Shown: piece after piece, positions 27,244 to 36,853 of the stretch
How positions within the stretch are numbered: position 1 is the stretch's first letter
How the letters are laid out: each line of letters begins with the position of its first letter
From: Aerococcus urinae
GTDB lineage: Bacteria > Bacillota > Bacilli > Lactobacillales > Aerococcaceae
Length of the DNA stretch: 64,000 nt
Assembly (NCBI RefSeq): GCF_001543175.1
Contig: NZ_CP014161.1
Coordinates: forward strand, 186,001 to 250,000
Reading direction: 5' to 3'
Notes under the pieces: generated by a model
What the model saw: only the letters and a program-made list of their open reading frames with translations
What the model was told of the DNA's origin: nothing
Database searches by the model: none
Position numbers and translations under genes: made by a program

Positions 27244-28200
27244 TTAGTAGCCTTTCTCTTTATCTAAGAGGTTGATACTTAAAGACTTACCCTTTAAGTA
27301 ATCCTGGTAATTTTGGTAGAAAATCTTAAAAATATCATCACGGAAGTGTTCTACCCGCCCTGAGGAGTGAGGGGTGATTAAAAGATTTTTAGTCTCCCAC
27401 AAGGGACTGTCTGCTGTTAAGGGTTCTTTTTGAAAGACATCCAAATAGGCACCGGCAATCTTATCCTCTTCCAGAGCAGCTTGGAGGTCAGCTTCCACCA
27501 CTGCACTCCCCCGACCGACGTTAATAAAATAACTCTTTTCCTTCATTTCATTAAAGAAGGATCGGTCAAAGATATTTTTAGTTTCTGGAGTAGAGGGAAG
27601 GGTATTGATAATGATATCCATTTCCCCAATATGGTCAGCTACTGATTCTTGGGTGTAGGTCGCCTTAAAATGCTCCACAGCCCTACCAGATGTATTTACT
27701 CCGTAAAAGTCTAAGCCAAAAGCTTGACCAATCTGGGCAATCTCACTGGCTAAGTGCCCGGTACCGTATACTAGGGCCTTTTTCCCCGTCAAGTTTTTCA
27801 CATCTTCATAGCGGTGCCAGTTCTTTTCTTGCTGTTGGTCATGGTAGATAAAGAGTTGGTGGTAAACCCCTAAAAGATAGCCATAGATACTTTCGGCAAT
27901 GGAGGGTGCGTGGATACCCGAAACCGTCGTAATGGATACTTTTGGATCCGCCATGAATGCTTGGGGTAAATAGTCAGCTCCAGCGGTATCGAGTTGAATC
28001 CAGGCTAAGCGCCGGTCATTTGCTTGGTAGATAGCGGCTAGGGTTTCTAAGTCGCTACCAAAAAAGATCTCGATCTGGGCGTAATCGCTAGAATTAAGCT
28101 GCTTCTTGTCTTTAATTTGGTAGTGGTCACTCAGCTCTTCTAATTGTCTACGGGCTTGATCCTTATATTGGGCATCCAGGTAGAGGATTGGCTTAGGCAT
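27244..28200 (-). CDS. D-isomer specific 2-hydroxyacid dehydrogenase
   Basis: A 318-aa NAD-dependent oxidoreductase. The Rossmann loop is VYGTGHLASEIAQIGQAFGL. The catalytic Arg is in INVGRGSAVVEADLQAALEE, and the active-site His in LLITPHSSGRVEHF. The conserved DVFQKEPL turn is present. The N-terminal domain is divergent, as in the YoaD or SerA-like outliers. The exact hydroxyacid is unknown. The start ATG at 28200 overlaps the nagB stop, so it is translated from the nagB transcript. Whether it acts in amino-sugar use is unclear. Confidence 0.85.
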   Translation of the reverse strand: MPKPILYLDAQYKDQARRQLEELSDHYQIKDKKQLNSSDYAQIEIFFGSDLETLAAIYQANDRRLAWIQLDTAGADYLPQAFMADPKVSITTVSGIHAPSIAESIYGYLLGVYHQLFIYHDQQQEKNWHRYEDVKNLTGKKALVYGTGHLASEIAQIGQAFGLDFYGVNTSGRAVEHFKATYTQESVADHIGEMDIIINTLPSTPETKNIFDRSFFNEMKEKSYFINVGRGSAVVEADLQAALEEDKIAGAYLDVFQKEPLTADSPLWETKNLLITPHSSGRVEHFRDDIFKIFYQNYQDYLKGKSLSINLLDKEKGY

Positions 28201-28912
28201 TAGCCTCACCGCTTAATTGGCTAGCGGCTGCTTGGTCAAGGATCACAACGACATTAGGGTGTTCTTGGAGGGCGCTGGCTGGGACTTCTTCAGTCACAGG
28301 TCCTTCCACCATGGCTTTAACAGCGGCTGCTTTTTCCTCACCAAAGGCTAAGAGTAAGATGTTTTTGCTGTTTAAAATGGAACCGATCCCCATACTATAA
28401 GCCGCGGTGGGGACATCGCTAGGAGAGTCAAAGAGACGGCTGTTAGCCTCGATGGTTGATTCCGTTAGTTCAATTTTACGGGTCTTGCTGGTGAAGGAAG
28501 AGCCCGGTTCATTGAAACCAATGTGCCCATTGCGACCAATACCTAATAATTGTAAGTCGATCGGATGTTCTTGGAGTAGGTCTTCAAAATGTGAACATTC
28601 CTCTTCTTCGTTAGGGTTGGCACCATTTAAAAGATAGTTGTGTTTAAATGGTTTCTCATTGAAGAGGTGTTTGTGCATAAAGTAATTATAGCTTTGTGGA
28701 TGGCTAGCTTCTAAACCAACATATTCATCCAAGTTAAAGGAAAGACTGTCAGTGAAGTCTAAGTCTGAGGCCACGATTTCTTGGTAGAGTTTTTCTGGTG
28801 TCGAACCGGTAGCTAAGCCAAAGACTTTAGGCCCATCAGCTAAGGCTTCTTGGTAGTAATTTAAAGCGGCTTGGCTGGCTGTTTCGATGTCATCATAAAT
28901 ATAAACTTTCAT
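28193..28912 (-). CDS. nagB: Glucosamine-6-phosphate deaminase
   Basis: Converts glucosamine-6-phosphate to fructose-6-phosphate and ammonia, in amino-sugar breakdown. The 239-aa protein has GLATGSTPEKLYQEIV, FNLDEYVGLEASHPQSYNYF with the catalytic Asp, and the ring-opening HIGFNEPGSSFTSKTRKIEL block. The length is right for the short Gram-positive form, without the C-terminal allosteric extension of the E. coli enzyme. It heads a two-gene unit with the 2-hydroxyacid dehydrogenase and is divergent from the mannitol operon. Confidence 0.96.
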   Translation of the reverse strand: MKVYIYDDIETASQAALNYYQEALADGPKVFGLATGSTPEKLYQEIVASDLDFTDSLSFNLDEYVGLEASHPQSYNYFMHKHLFNEKPFKHNYLLNGANPNEEEECSHFEDLLQEHPIDLQLLGIGRNGHIGFNEPGSSFTSKTRKIELTESTIEANSRLFDSPSDVPTAAYSMGIGSILNSKNILLLAFGEEKAAAVKAMVEGPVTEEVPASALQEHPNVVVILDQAAASQLSGEANA

Positions 28913-29132
28913 TTTTGTACCTCCATAAAAGATATAAGTTCATAAAAATCTTATCCCTAGTTTAACACGGATAGGAAAATAAATCTGTGGCAAAAGTAGA
29001 TTTTGAAAGTAAAACCGGCACTTTAACAAAAAAATCACAAAGTTGAATAGGTGAAAAGGGGGAGAAATGATTAAAGCATCTTGGCATAAATTTTGGCAGC
29101 GGACACTTTGCCAAAACTAGCCGGCAAATCCA

Positions 29133-29162
29133 TTGAAAGCGTATACAGATATTCTGTACAAT
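29133..29162 (+). promoter_or_regulatory. Mannitol operon promoter with cre site
   Basis: TGAAAGCGTATACA at 29134-29147 matches the CcpA operator TGNAANCGNNNNCA at every fixed position. It overlaps -35 TTGAAA (29133-29138); the -10 TACAAT is at 29157-29162. Binding of CcpA would directly block RNA polymerase. Confidence 0.8.
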
Positions 29163-29209
29163 AATGGTGTAAATACTTATTACAATGATTCGATGAAGGA
29201 GGAAATATT

Positions 29210-31018
29210 ATGGAACAGTCACAAGCCAAGTCTTCCGGCTTGAAGGCAGGTATCCAAAAATTGGGACGCCATCTCTCTAGCATGGTCATGCCTAATATCG
29301 GTGCCTTTATAGCCTGGGGGATTTTTGCTGCGCTCTTCATTCCAACGGGTTACCTACCTAATGAAAGCTTAAATGCTGTTGGTGGAGCCATGCAACGTTA
29401 TCTCTTGCCATTATTAATTGCTTATTCTGGTGGTGCCCTGGTTTATGAACAACGGGGTGCTGTGGTTGCAACCATTGCTACGATGGGAGTTATCGGTGGT
29501 GCGCCACCCGAAACGCCAATGTTTATTGGTGCTATGGCCATGGGCCCCTTTGCCGGTTGGGTCATTAAGAAATTTGACCAAGCCTTCCAAGAAAAAATCC
29601 CTTCTGGTTTTGAAATGTTAGTCAATAACTTTTCCAGCGGGATTCTGGGCTTCTTCTTAGCTTTACTTGGTTTCTTTGCAGTTGGCCCACTGGTGAGTTG
29701 GGGAACTGAATGGATGGAAATTGGTGTCAATAAGATCATGGAACTGGGCTTCTTGCCTTTGGCCAATGTCTTGATTGAGCCCGCTAAGATCCTCTTCCTA
29801 AACAATGCTATCAACCACGGAATTTTGACACCACTAGGTTCAGCCCAAGTTGCTGAAGTCGGTAAATCGGTACTCTATCTCTTAGAAGCCAACCCTGGTC
29901 CTGGTCTGGGCGTTTTACTAGCCTTTGCTATTTTTGGTAAGGGTAGCGCTAAATCTTCCAGTTGGGGAGCTATGATCATCCACTTCCTTGGTGGGATTCA
30001 TGAGATTTACTTCCCTTATGTGATGACCAAGCCCCTCTTAATCTTAGCGGTTATCGCTGGTGGGGTAACGGGGACCTTTGTTAATGTCCTCCTCAATGTT
30101 GGTTTAACTGGACCTGCTTCTCCAGGCTCCATTTTTGCTATTTTCGGGGTAACTGCTCGTGGCGACCATCTACCTATGCTCCTAGCTGTTGCTGCCGCTG
30201 CTGCAGTTTCCTTTGCGGTTGCTGCTTTAATCCTAAAAACCGACCGTTCCCAAGAAGACAACTTTGCTAAACAACAAGCAGCTGTTTCTCAAGCTAAGGC
30301 TGAATCGAAAGGGCAAAGTGCTGATGTTGAAGCGACTTCAGATGAAGTTCCAGACGTCAATCAAATCGACCGAATTATCTTTGCCTGTGATGCTGGGATG
30401 GGGTCAAGTGCCATGGGGGCTTCCCTATTAAGGAAGAAAGCCAAACAGTTAGGCTTGACTCAACCCGTGACCAACTCAGCCATTAATAACCTGAATGATG
30501 ATGCGAAGACCTTAGTTATCACTCAACAAGAATTAACCCCTCAAGCCCGTAAAAAAGCGCCATCTTCCACCCATATTTCGGTGAATAACTTTATGGATTC
30601 TGACCGCTATGATGAAATTTTAGCGGATATGTTAGATGAAGATGTAGAAACGGTTGAAGCTGAAGTATCTGATGGCTCTAGTGAGTCCGCTGATAAAGAC
30701 GCTAGTCAAGCGCAAGCATCAGACTATGCTGGTATTAACAAGGTCGTCTTTGCCTTTAAGGGACCTGGTGTTGGTGGCACGACGATTGCCGCTTCCATCT
30801 TTAGAAATCTACTCGTCAAAAAAGCCCCTGATAAAAATATCCATGCTTCTGCTCAAGCACTGGATGAGATTAATGACCAAGACAATATCTTGGTGATCGT
30901 ACAGAGTGATGACTATCAAACAGCCAAGGAACATTTCCAAAAGGCTAGAGTCATTCATTTTGATCGTTTGATTGATGAAGGGAATTACTATTCATTGATT
31001 CAATCCTTAGGGGAATAA
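29210..31018 (+). CDS. mtlA: PTS mannitol transporter, IICB with an extra degenerate IIB domain
   Basis: The membrane transporter that imports and phosphorylates mannitol. IIC spans about 15-345 (helices; NHGILTPLGSAQVAEVGKS and GGIHEIYFPYVM). A charged linker follows, then IIB at about 383-480 with the phosphocysteine Cys393 in FACDAGMGSSAMGASLLR. A second acidic linker (about 478-505) leads to residues 508-602, which repeat the IIB pattern (NKVVFAFKGPGVGGTTIAAS). There Phe516 replaces the cysteine. Total length 602 aa is above that of ordinary IICB forms. IIA is separate (mtlF). GAAGGAGG precedes the ATG. Confidence 0.92.
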   Translation: MEQSQAKSSGLKAGIQKLGRHLSSMVMPNIGAFIAWGIFAALFIPTGYLPNESLNAVGGAMQRYLLPLLIAYSGGALVYEQRGAVVATIATMGVIGGAPPETPMFIGAMAMGPFAGWVIKKFDQAFQEKIPSGFEMLVNNFSSGILGFFLALLGFFAVGPLVSWGTEWMEIGVNKIMELGFLPLANVLIEPAKILFLNNAINHGILTPLGSAQVAEVGKSVLYLLEANPGPGLGVLLAFAIFGKGSAKSSSWGAMIIHFLGGIHEIYFPYVMTKPLLILAVIAGGVTGTFVNVLLNVGLTGPASPGSIFAIFGVTARGDHLPMLLAVAAAAAVSFAVAALILKTDRSQEDNFAKQQAAVSQAKAESKGQSADVEATSDEVPDVNQIDRIIFACDAGMGSSAMGASLLRKKAKQLGLTQPVTNSAINNLNDDAKTLVITQQELTPQARKKAPSSTHISVNNFMDSDRYDEILADMLDEDVETVEAEVSDGSSESADKDASQAQASDYAGINKVVFAFKGPGVGGTTIAASIFRNLLVKKAPDKNIHASAQALDEINDQDNILVIVQSDDYQTAKEHFQKARVIHFDRLIDEGNYYSLIQSLGE

Positions 31019-31131
31019 GGCCTTTAGCCATCCTTTAATAAATAAGCGACTTCAGTCAGATAAAGTTTTCCATTAGCTCGTCTCATGGTGTACTATAAAG
31101 GCAAAGTAGCTTTTATAGAGAGGATTAGGCC

Positions 31132-33258
31132 ATGTACTTTTCAGAACGAGAACGGGTCATATTACAGTGCTTTATGGAGCAAGGCGATGGCGTGAGCTTG
31201 GAAAGTTTAAAGATGACCTTACAAGTCAGCCAGCGTACAGTTTATCGGGAATTGAATAATTTAGCAGCTTCCTTGAACAAGTTTGGGATCGAAATCGGTC
31301 GTGACCGCAAGCAGGGTTACTTCTTACGTTACCCCAAGGACTTTACGGCTTATGATTTAAAGGATATTCTTGGACCAAAGCAAAGGCAAGCATCCTGGCC
31401 TTTCTTTGACCGGGAGATACGCCAGCAGCACCTGGCCTGCCAACTATTACTAGAAAATCCAGAATTAACCAGGCAAGGTCTGGCAGAGGATTATGGCGTC
31501 AGCCCAGCTACCATTCAAACTGACCTCAAGGCGGTTGGGGAGGCTCTATTGAATTATGACCTCCACCTCGTCCGTGATGATAAGAAGAATTATTTGGTTA
31601 GGGGCTGGGAAGCTGAACGCCGGCAAATGCTGAGTTCACTTTTAAGTCAAAACATTGACGAATATACCTTCTTCCATCCCAACCGCCAAGGCGGACAAAA
31701 TAGTCAAGCCTTTATGGCTTTACTAGAGGGAGAAGACTTAGAATTAGTTCAGCAAATCTTTAATCGTTTGAATCCAACAACCTTTGCTAAGGTGACGGAT
31801 AACCAGTTGAAGCTGATTATGCTCCAAATCACGGTCACTATTATTCGCTTAAAGGCGGGCCAGCATTTGGAAGAAGGAGGGCAAGAAAAAAGTAAGCACT
31901 TAGCCCTTTCCCGGCCCGGAAAAACTGAACAACAGTTAGCCCAGCAAATCATGACTTGGATATCGGATGCTTTAGCCTTACCGATTGGTATTAATGAACG
32001 GAATTTCTTGGCCCAGCAGTTGGAAGGGGTCAATTACAAGCCGCTTGAACACTTGTTGATTGAAAATTACGATGGAACCTTCCTCTATCAGGTTTCCGAG
32101 CTTATCCAAGCTGTCAGTGAAAAAACGGCCAACGATTTCCGCACTGATTCAGCCCTTTACTATAATTTAGTCACCCATATCCAGGCGACCTTTAACCGAC
32201 CGGAAGTGAGTGAATTTCAAGAATCTCCCCATACCTTATTGGACCGGATAACTGACCAATATTTTGACCTTTACCAGGCAGTCGGGACCAGCTTTTCCCA
32301 AGCCTTCCCTGGTCAGAAGATTGGCCGTGATGAATTGGCCTATATTGTTATTCACTTTGCGACTTCCCTGGAACGTCACCCCCAAGGCCGCCAGCAAATT
32401 TCCTTGCTCTTGGTTTGCGCGAGTGGGATGGGAACGACAAAAATTCTGGAAAACCGTTTGAAAAAGTACATTAAACAAAATCTATTGATTGATGTGGTGA
32501 AATTATCAGCCTTAAATCAAGTTGCGCTAACTTCCTATGATATCGTCTTATCCACCCTGTTCTTACCGGGGCTCAGCCGTCACTATCACTTGGTCTCCCC
32601 CTTGCTCTTAGACGATGAATTAAAGGCCTTAGAAATAGAAATTGAGCAAATCGCTCAAAATAAGGACTGGGTAGGATCTAACAATCGGACTGGGGAAGTA
32701 GGAAGTTTAGCGAGAAATAATCAGGAGCTCAGTTTAGAAAATTATTATCATAAGATCAAAGAAGCTTATCAAGTCTACCAAAACTTTCAAGTGATTAAGG
32801 TTAATAATAATGGGAAGGCTAAACTTGATCTCAAAACCTTACTTGACCAGCAGATAGGACAACTTAGGGGCCAGCAAGTTGGCGATAGCCAGCAGGTCAG
32901 CGAGGCGGTCATGCGGCGATTTAAAGAATCGGCTATCGGCATCCCACATTCTAGTATCGGACTCTTCCATACCAGTCATGTTGAGGTCCTAGAGCCATAC
33001 TTTGTCATTTATGACTTGGCGGAGGGTTACCCTATTTTGGGCATGGACCACCAAATGATGACCCTTAGACGTTTGCTACTGCTCTTAGCTCCCAATCCCT
33101 TAACTCCCTGGCTACAGGAAGTGATGGGAGCGATATCGAGTTCCGTGATTGAAAATGATGCTAATCTCTCCCTTTATGACCGGGGCGATGAAGGGCGCTT
33201 GAAACAGTTACTGAATAACATATTACTAACTACCATAAAAAATATGGACAGCCTATAA
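31132..33258 (+). CDS. mtlR: Mannitol operon activator, BglG/MtlR family
   Basis: A 708-aa PTS-controlled transcriptional activator. Order: two N-terminal helix-turn-helix domains (ERVILQCFMEQGDGVSLESL; ELTRQGLAEDYGVSPATIQT), two PRD domains (about 190-400) with conserved histidines such as in YIVIHFATSLERHPQGRQQI, a IIB-like domain with Cys in LLVCASGMGTTKILENRL, and a IIA-like domain at the C-terminus with His in ESAIGIPHSSIGLFHTSH. Phosphorylation by HPr and by the mannitol PTS components sets its activity. It lies within the operon it controls, 113 nt after mtlA. Confidence 0.92.
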   Translation: MYFSERERVILQCFMEQGDGVSLESLKMTLQVSQRTVYRELNNLAASLNKFGIEIGRDRKQGYFLRYPKDFTAYDLKDILGPKQRQASWPFFDREIRQQHLACQLLLENPELTRQGLAEDYGVSPATIQTDLKAVGEALLNYDLHLVRDDKKNYLVRGWEAERRQMLSSLLSQNIDEYTFFHPNRQGGQNSQAFMALLEGEDLELVQQIFNRLNPTTFAKVTDNQLKLIMLQITVTIIRLKAGQHLEEGGQEKSKHLALSRPGKTEQQLAQQIMTWISDALALPIGINERNFLAQQLEGVNYKPLEHLLIENYDGTFLYQVSELIQAVSEKTANDFRTDSALYYNLVTHIQATFNRPEVSEFQESPHTLLDRITDQYFDLYQAVGTSFSQAFPGQKIGRDELAYIVIHFATSLERHPQGRQQISLLLVCASGMGTTKILENRLKKYIKQNLLIDVVKLSALNQVALTSYDIVLSTLFLPGLSRHYHLVSPLLLDDELKALEIEIEQIAQNKDWVGSNNRTGEVGSLARNNQELSLENYYHKIKEAYQVYQNFQVIKVNNNGKAKLDLKTLLDQQIGQLRGQQVGDSQQVSEAVMRRFKESAIGIPHSSIGLFHTSHVEVLEPYFVIYDLAEGYPILGMDHQMMTLRRLLLLLAPNPLTPWLQEVMGAISSSVIENDANLSLYDRGDEGRLKQLLNNILLTTIKNMDSL

Positions 33259-33308
33259 AAAAGCAAAAATGATGTAGGAGTTTTCCTGGAGATAAAAGGA
33301 GTGAGGAA

Positions 33309-33752
33309 ATGGAATTAAAAGAATCGATGATTCGTTTGAATCAATCCTTTATTAATAAAGAAGATGCCATTCGTGCAGCCGGGCAATTGCTCGTTGATGA
33401 CGGCGATGTGGAAGAAGAATACATTGATTCCATGTTAGCCCGTGAAGAAGTGGTTTCGACCCACATGGGGAATTTCATTGCTATTCCCCATGGCACCGAT
33501 GAAGGTAAAGATAAGGTAAAAGCAACTGGAATTTCGGTGATCCAAGTGCCATTCGGGGTTGATTTTGCCCCCGATGAGCCAGAAGAAAAAATGGCTATGA
33601 TGGTTTTTGGTATTGCGGGGATTGGCAATGAACACTTGGATCTTTTATCCAAGATTGCAGTTGTATGTTCAGATATGGACAGTGTTGTACGCTTAGTCAA
33701 TGCAACAAGTGCCCAAGAAATTATTGCTATTTTTGAGGAGGCAGAAGTTTAA
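33309..33752 (+). CDS. mtlF: Mannitol-specific PTS enzyme IIA
   Basis: A 147-aa cytosolic phosphocarrier that passes phosphate from HPr to the IIB domain of MtlA. The active His is in STHMGNFIAIPHGTDEGKD (about residue 62). The length and the conserved FGIAGIGNEHLDLLSKIAVV stretch match MtlF. AAAAGGAG lies before the ATG. Its stop overlaps the mtlD start by one base. Confidence 0.95.
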   Translation: MELKESMIRLNQSFINKEDAIRAAGQLLVDDGDVEEEYIDSMLAREEVVSTHMGNFIAIPHGTDEGKDKVKATGISVIQVPFGVDFAPDEPEEKMAMMVFGIAGIGNEHLDLLSKIAVVCSDMDSVVRLVNATSAQEIIAIFEEAEV

Positions 33753-34897
33753 TGAAAGCTGTACATTTTGGTGCGGGGAATATCGGACGTGGTTTTATTG
33801 GTGAAGTATTAGTCGCCAATGGTTTTACCGTTGATTTTGTGGATGTGAATGAAACAATTGTGGATGCCTTGAACGAACGGGGATCCTACCAAATTGGCTA
33901 TGCGGCACCGGGAGAAGAAAAAATTGATATTTCTGGTGTGAAAGCCATTAATAATGGAAAAAATCCTGAAGCCGTGGTTCAAGCCATTCAAGAAGCAAAT
34001 ATTATTACCACCGCGATTGGGCCTAATATTCTTCCCTATATTGCTGAATTAATTGCCCAAGGCTTACAAGCGCGTCGCCAAGCTGGGGTGAGTGAACCTA
34101 TTGATGTCATCGCTTGTGAAAACATGATTGGAGGGACCGATTTCTTACACCAAGAAGTCGATAAATACCTAACCGACCAAGATCAAGACTATATTGACCG
34201 CTATGTTGGTTTTCCCAATGCAGCTGTCGACCGGATTGTTCCTGAGCAACACCATGAGGATGCCCTCTTTGTTAGTGTAGAACCCTTCAAAGAATGGGTG
34301 GTTGACCAAACCCACTCCAAAGCTAAGAACATTCGCTTAGACGGGGTTCTTTATGTGGATAACTTGGAACCTTACATTGAACGGAAGTTATTCTCGGTCA
34401 ATACCGGCCATGCTTCTGTGGCTTATTCTGGAGCAGCTAAGGGCTATCAAACCATTGGCCAAGCCTTAGAAGATGGCACCATCTTAGAACGTTTGAAAGC
34501 AGTCCTTAAAGAAACCAGCAGCTTGTTAATTGCCAAGTGGAACTTTAAGGAAGCGGATATGGCCGCTTACCGGGAAAAAATTGTTGAACGTTTCCAAAAC
34601 CCAATGATTGTTGACCAAGTCAACCGGGTGGGCCGGACGCCAATCCGTAAGTTGGGTTATAATGAACGCTTTATCCGTCCAATTCGTGAATTAAAGGAAC
34701 GGGGCTTAGATTATAGCGCCTTGCTAACAGTGGTTGGCCTAGCCTTTAACTTTGATAATCCCCAAGATGACCAAAGTGTAGCCTTACAAGAAAAATTACA
34801 AAAGCAAAGTTTAGAAGAAGTCATCCAAGATGTCACTGGCTTGGATGATGCGGATTTAATTCATGAAATTAAAGCCGCAGTTGAAGCCGCTAAATAA
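33752..34897 (+). CDS. mtlD: Mannitol-1-phosphate 5-dehydrogenase
   Basis: Oxidises mannitol-1-phosphate to fructose-6-phosphate with NAD. The 381-aa protein starts MKAVHFGAGNIGRGFIGEVL (NAD loop) and has the conserved YVGFPNAAVDRIVPEQ and the catalytic lysine region around LEPYIERKLFSVNTGHASVA. It ends the operon mtlA-mtlR-mtlF-mtlD, coupled to mtlF by a 1-nt overlap and followed by a terminator. Confidence 0.97.
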   Translation: MKAVHFGAGNIGRGFIGEVLVANGFTVDFVDVNETIVDALNERGSYQIGYAAPGEEKIDISGVKAINNGKNPEAVVQAIQEANIITTAIGPNILPYIAELIAQGLQARRQAGVSEPIDVIACENMIGGTDFLHQEVDKYLTDQDQDYIDRYVGFPNAAVDRIVPEQHHEDALFVSVEPFKEWVVDQTHSKAKNIRLDGVLYVDNLEPYIERKLFSVNTGHASVAYSGAAKGYQTIGQALEDGTILERLKAVLKETSSLLIAKWNFKEADMAAYREKIVERFQNPMIVDQVNRVGRTPIRKLGYNERFIRPIRELKERGLDYSALLTVVGLAFNFDNPQDDQSVALQEKLQKQSLEEVIQDVTGLDDADLIHEIKAAVEAAK

Positions 34898-34917
34898 TGT
34901 CTACAAAAACTTCAAAG

Positions 34918-34954
34918 AAAAAGAGGTCAGGAAGAAATTCTGACCTCTTTTTTT
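34918..34954 (+). terminator. Mannitol operon terminator
   Basis: AAAAAGAGGTCAG pairs with CTGACCTCTTTTT around GAAGAAATT, followed by further T residues. Confidence 0.9.
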
Positions 34955-34985
34955 GAACAATTTTAAAAGATTAAGCCGCTTGTGC

Positions 34986-35510
34986 TTAATGGAAATGGTG
35001 TTTCATTTTCTCTTGGATGATTTGATCTTCTTTCCTTTGTTCTTGGCGGATCTTACGACGGGACCCATAACCAGCACAGATGTAACGTTCTTCGTCGGTT
35101 TCTGGTTGAATTTTGGGCATGGTAAAATCTTCGTCATCTTTTGGTGTAGCGACAAAGGTTAAGAAAGAGGTTGCGCCAATGAATTTACGGTTTTCCTGAT
35201 AATTTTCACCAATCACTTTGACAAAGACTTCCAAGCTGCGATGACCGGTCCCAGTGACATAACACTCGATGCGGACAATTTCCCCTAATTTAAAGGGGCT
35301 GATGAAGTTCATATTGTCCAAGGAGGCCGTTACCCCAGAACAGCGGGTAGCCTTATGGGCAGCGAGACTAGCCACATTGTCGATTAAATAGAGTAACTCC
35401 CCCCCATAGAGGTTCCCAGCGGGGTTAGTATGGGCAGGTAAAATTAACATTTCATGGACAACTAGTGTGTCTTTACAATTAAGGATTAAATCCTTTGTTT
35501 CGTTTTCCAT
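34986..35510 (-). CDS. Acyl-CoA thioesterase, YkhA-like hotdog protein
   Basis: A 174-aa single hotdog-domain protein. The motif MLILPAHTNPAGNLYGGELL followed by IDNVASLAAHKAT is typical of the acyl-CoA hydrolase family (BFIT/YkhA). The middle (SPFKLGEIVRIECYVTGTGH) and the C-terminal basic tail fit too. It cleaves acyl-CoA to free acid and CoA; chain-length preference is not visible. It is 34 nt after ccpA on the same strand and may share its transcript. Confidence 0.88.
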   Translation of the reverse strand: MENETKDLILNCKDTLVVHEMLILPAHTNPAGNLYGGELLYLIDNVASLAAHKATRCSGVTASLDNMNFISPFKLGEIVRIECYVTGTGHRSLEVFVKVIGENYQENRKFIGATSFLTFVATPKDDEDFTMPKIQPETDEERYICAGYGSRRKIRQEQRKEDQIIQEKMKHHFH

Positions 35511-35544
35511 AGTGACATCCTACTTTCTAAATTAAGCCGCTTGA

Positions 35545-36540
35545 TTAACTGGTGGTTCCTCCCTTAATGATTTGGTAAGGAAGCTTCAGGTCAGTGTCAA
35601 GCGTTTCATTTTCCATTAACTTGGTCAAGGCCCGCATGGCAACAGCACCAATATCATAAATTGGTGGAGCAATTGAGGAGAGTTCCGGACGTGACATGTT
35701 GACAATTGAAGAATTATCTGAAGCCATGATTTCGACCTCTTCAGGGACCTTAACGCCATTATCCAATAGGGCATTGAGTAAGCCAATGGCGATGGTATCA
35801 TCGGTAGCGATAGCAGCATCCGCTTCTATTTCCGTGAAAGTCTCGTAAAGGGCATAGCCTGAGTCATATGAAGGTGACTTTGCCGCAATTAATAAGTCTT
35901 CATTGACTGCATGTCCAGCTTCTGTTAAGGCCTTTTCATAACCTTGTAATTGCCGGCTTTGGCTCACCTTGAAGCCTTGGTCACTACCAACTAAGGCGAT
36001 CCGTTTCTTACCCTTAGCTAAGAAATCTTTAGTGACTTGGTAGTAGGCATCTTCCACGTCTATATTAATCGTAGGCATGGTTGCTTCAGGATCGATTAAA
36101 TCAGTGAAGACACAAGGACGACCAGCGGCGGAAATTTTTTGCCGGGCTTCTTGGGAAATGCTATTCCCGATAAAGATAATGCCGTCGACTTGCTTCATAA
36201 TTAAACTTTCCACTCCAGCAGCGTCATGCTTAGGGTCAGCATTAGCTAAAATAATATTGTATTCGTACATATTAGCAATATCATCGATCCCCAAAGCCAG
36301 AGAACTGTAATAAGGGTTAGTAATGTCTGGCAAGAGTACCCCGATATAGCGGGTCCGCTTGCTGGCTAAACCGCGGGCAATGACGTTAGGATGGTAATTT
36401 AATTCTTTAATCACTTTCATGACTTTTTCTCTAGTCTTCGGGCGCACATTAGGATTTCCGTTAACGACACGTGAAACTGTGGCCATGGATACCCCTGCTT
36501 GGTGGGCGACATCATAGATTGTCACGTTTTGTTTCTCCAT
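35545..36540 (-). CDS. ccpA: Catabolite control protein A
   Basis: A LacI-family regulator of 331 aa, the global carbon regulator of Gram-positives, which binds cre sites with HPr-Ser-P. The helix-turn-helix is TIYDVAHQAGVSMATVSRVV, with the hinge helix NVIARGLASKRTRYIGVLLP. The periplasmic-binding-like core carries the CcpA stretches DITNPYYSSLALGIDDIA and VNMSRPELSSIAPPIYDIGA. Together these identify CcpA rather than a sugar-specific LacI member. A cre-like site lies 57 bp upstream, consistent with autoregulation. Confidence 0.93.
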   Translation of the reverse strand: MEKQNVTIYDVAHQAGVSMATVSRVVNGNPNVRPKTREKVMKVIKELNYHPNVIARGLASKRTRYIGVLLPDITNPYYSSLALGIDDIANMYEYNIILANADPKHDAAGVESLIMKQVDGIIFIGNSISQEARQKISAAGRPCVFTDLIDPEATMPTINIDVEDAYYQVTKDFLAKGKKRIALVGSDQGFKVSQSRQLQGYEKALTEAGHAVNEDLLIAAKSPSYDSGYALYETFTEIEADAAIATDDTIAIGLLNALLDNGVKVPEEVEIMASDNSSIVNMSRPELSSIAPPIYDIGAVAMRALTKLMENETLDTDLKLPYQIIKGGTTS

Positions 36541-36596
36541 AATAAAACTCCTTCGAAAAAATTTACTGACTTAATATAGCAAAGGTGTTTTTCTTT

Positions 36597-36610
36597 TGCA
36601 ACCGTTTACT
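36597..36610 (-). promoter_or_regulatory. cre-like site upstream of ccpA
   Basis: TGCAACCGTTTACT matches TGNAANCGNNNNCA at all but the final base, the same deviation as at 16771. From here to 36850 the sequence is AT-rich and I see no gene. Confidence 0.6.
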
Positions 36611-36853
36611 CATTTATTATATCACGTTTTCATTAACTTTCATAAAAAATAAAATCTTTCCTTAAAAGTTATCATAGCTTATTCCGCTTAAAAGCTCTTG
36701 AGCCCTTGCTGGCTGTATAAGAAAATACCTATTTATTTCATTATATATAAAATATTAATTTCAAAATTTTAGCATAAAACGATAAACAGGAAAAGTTTTT
36801 GTAGCAAAAAAACATTCTTGACAGTATTTCTCTAAGTGATGAGCTTTTCCCTA

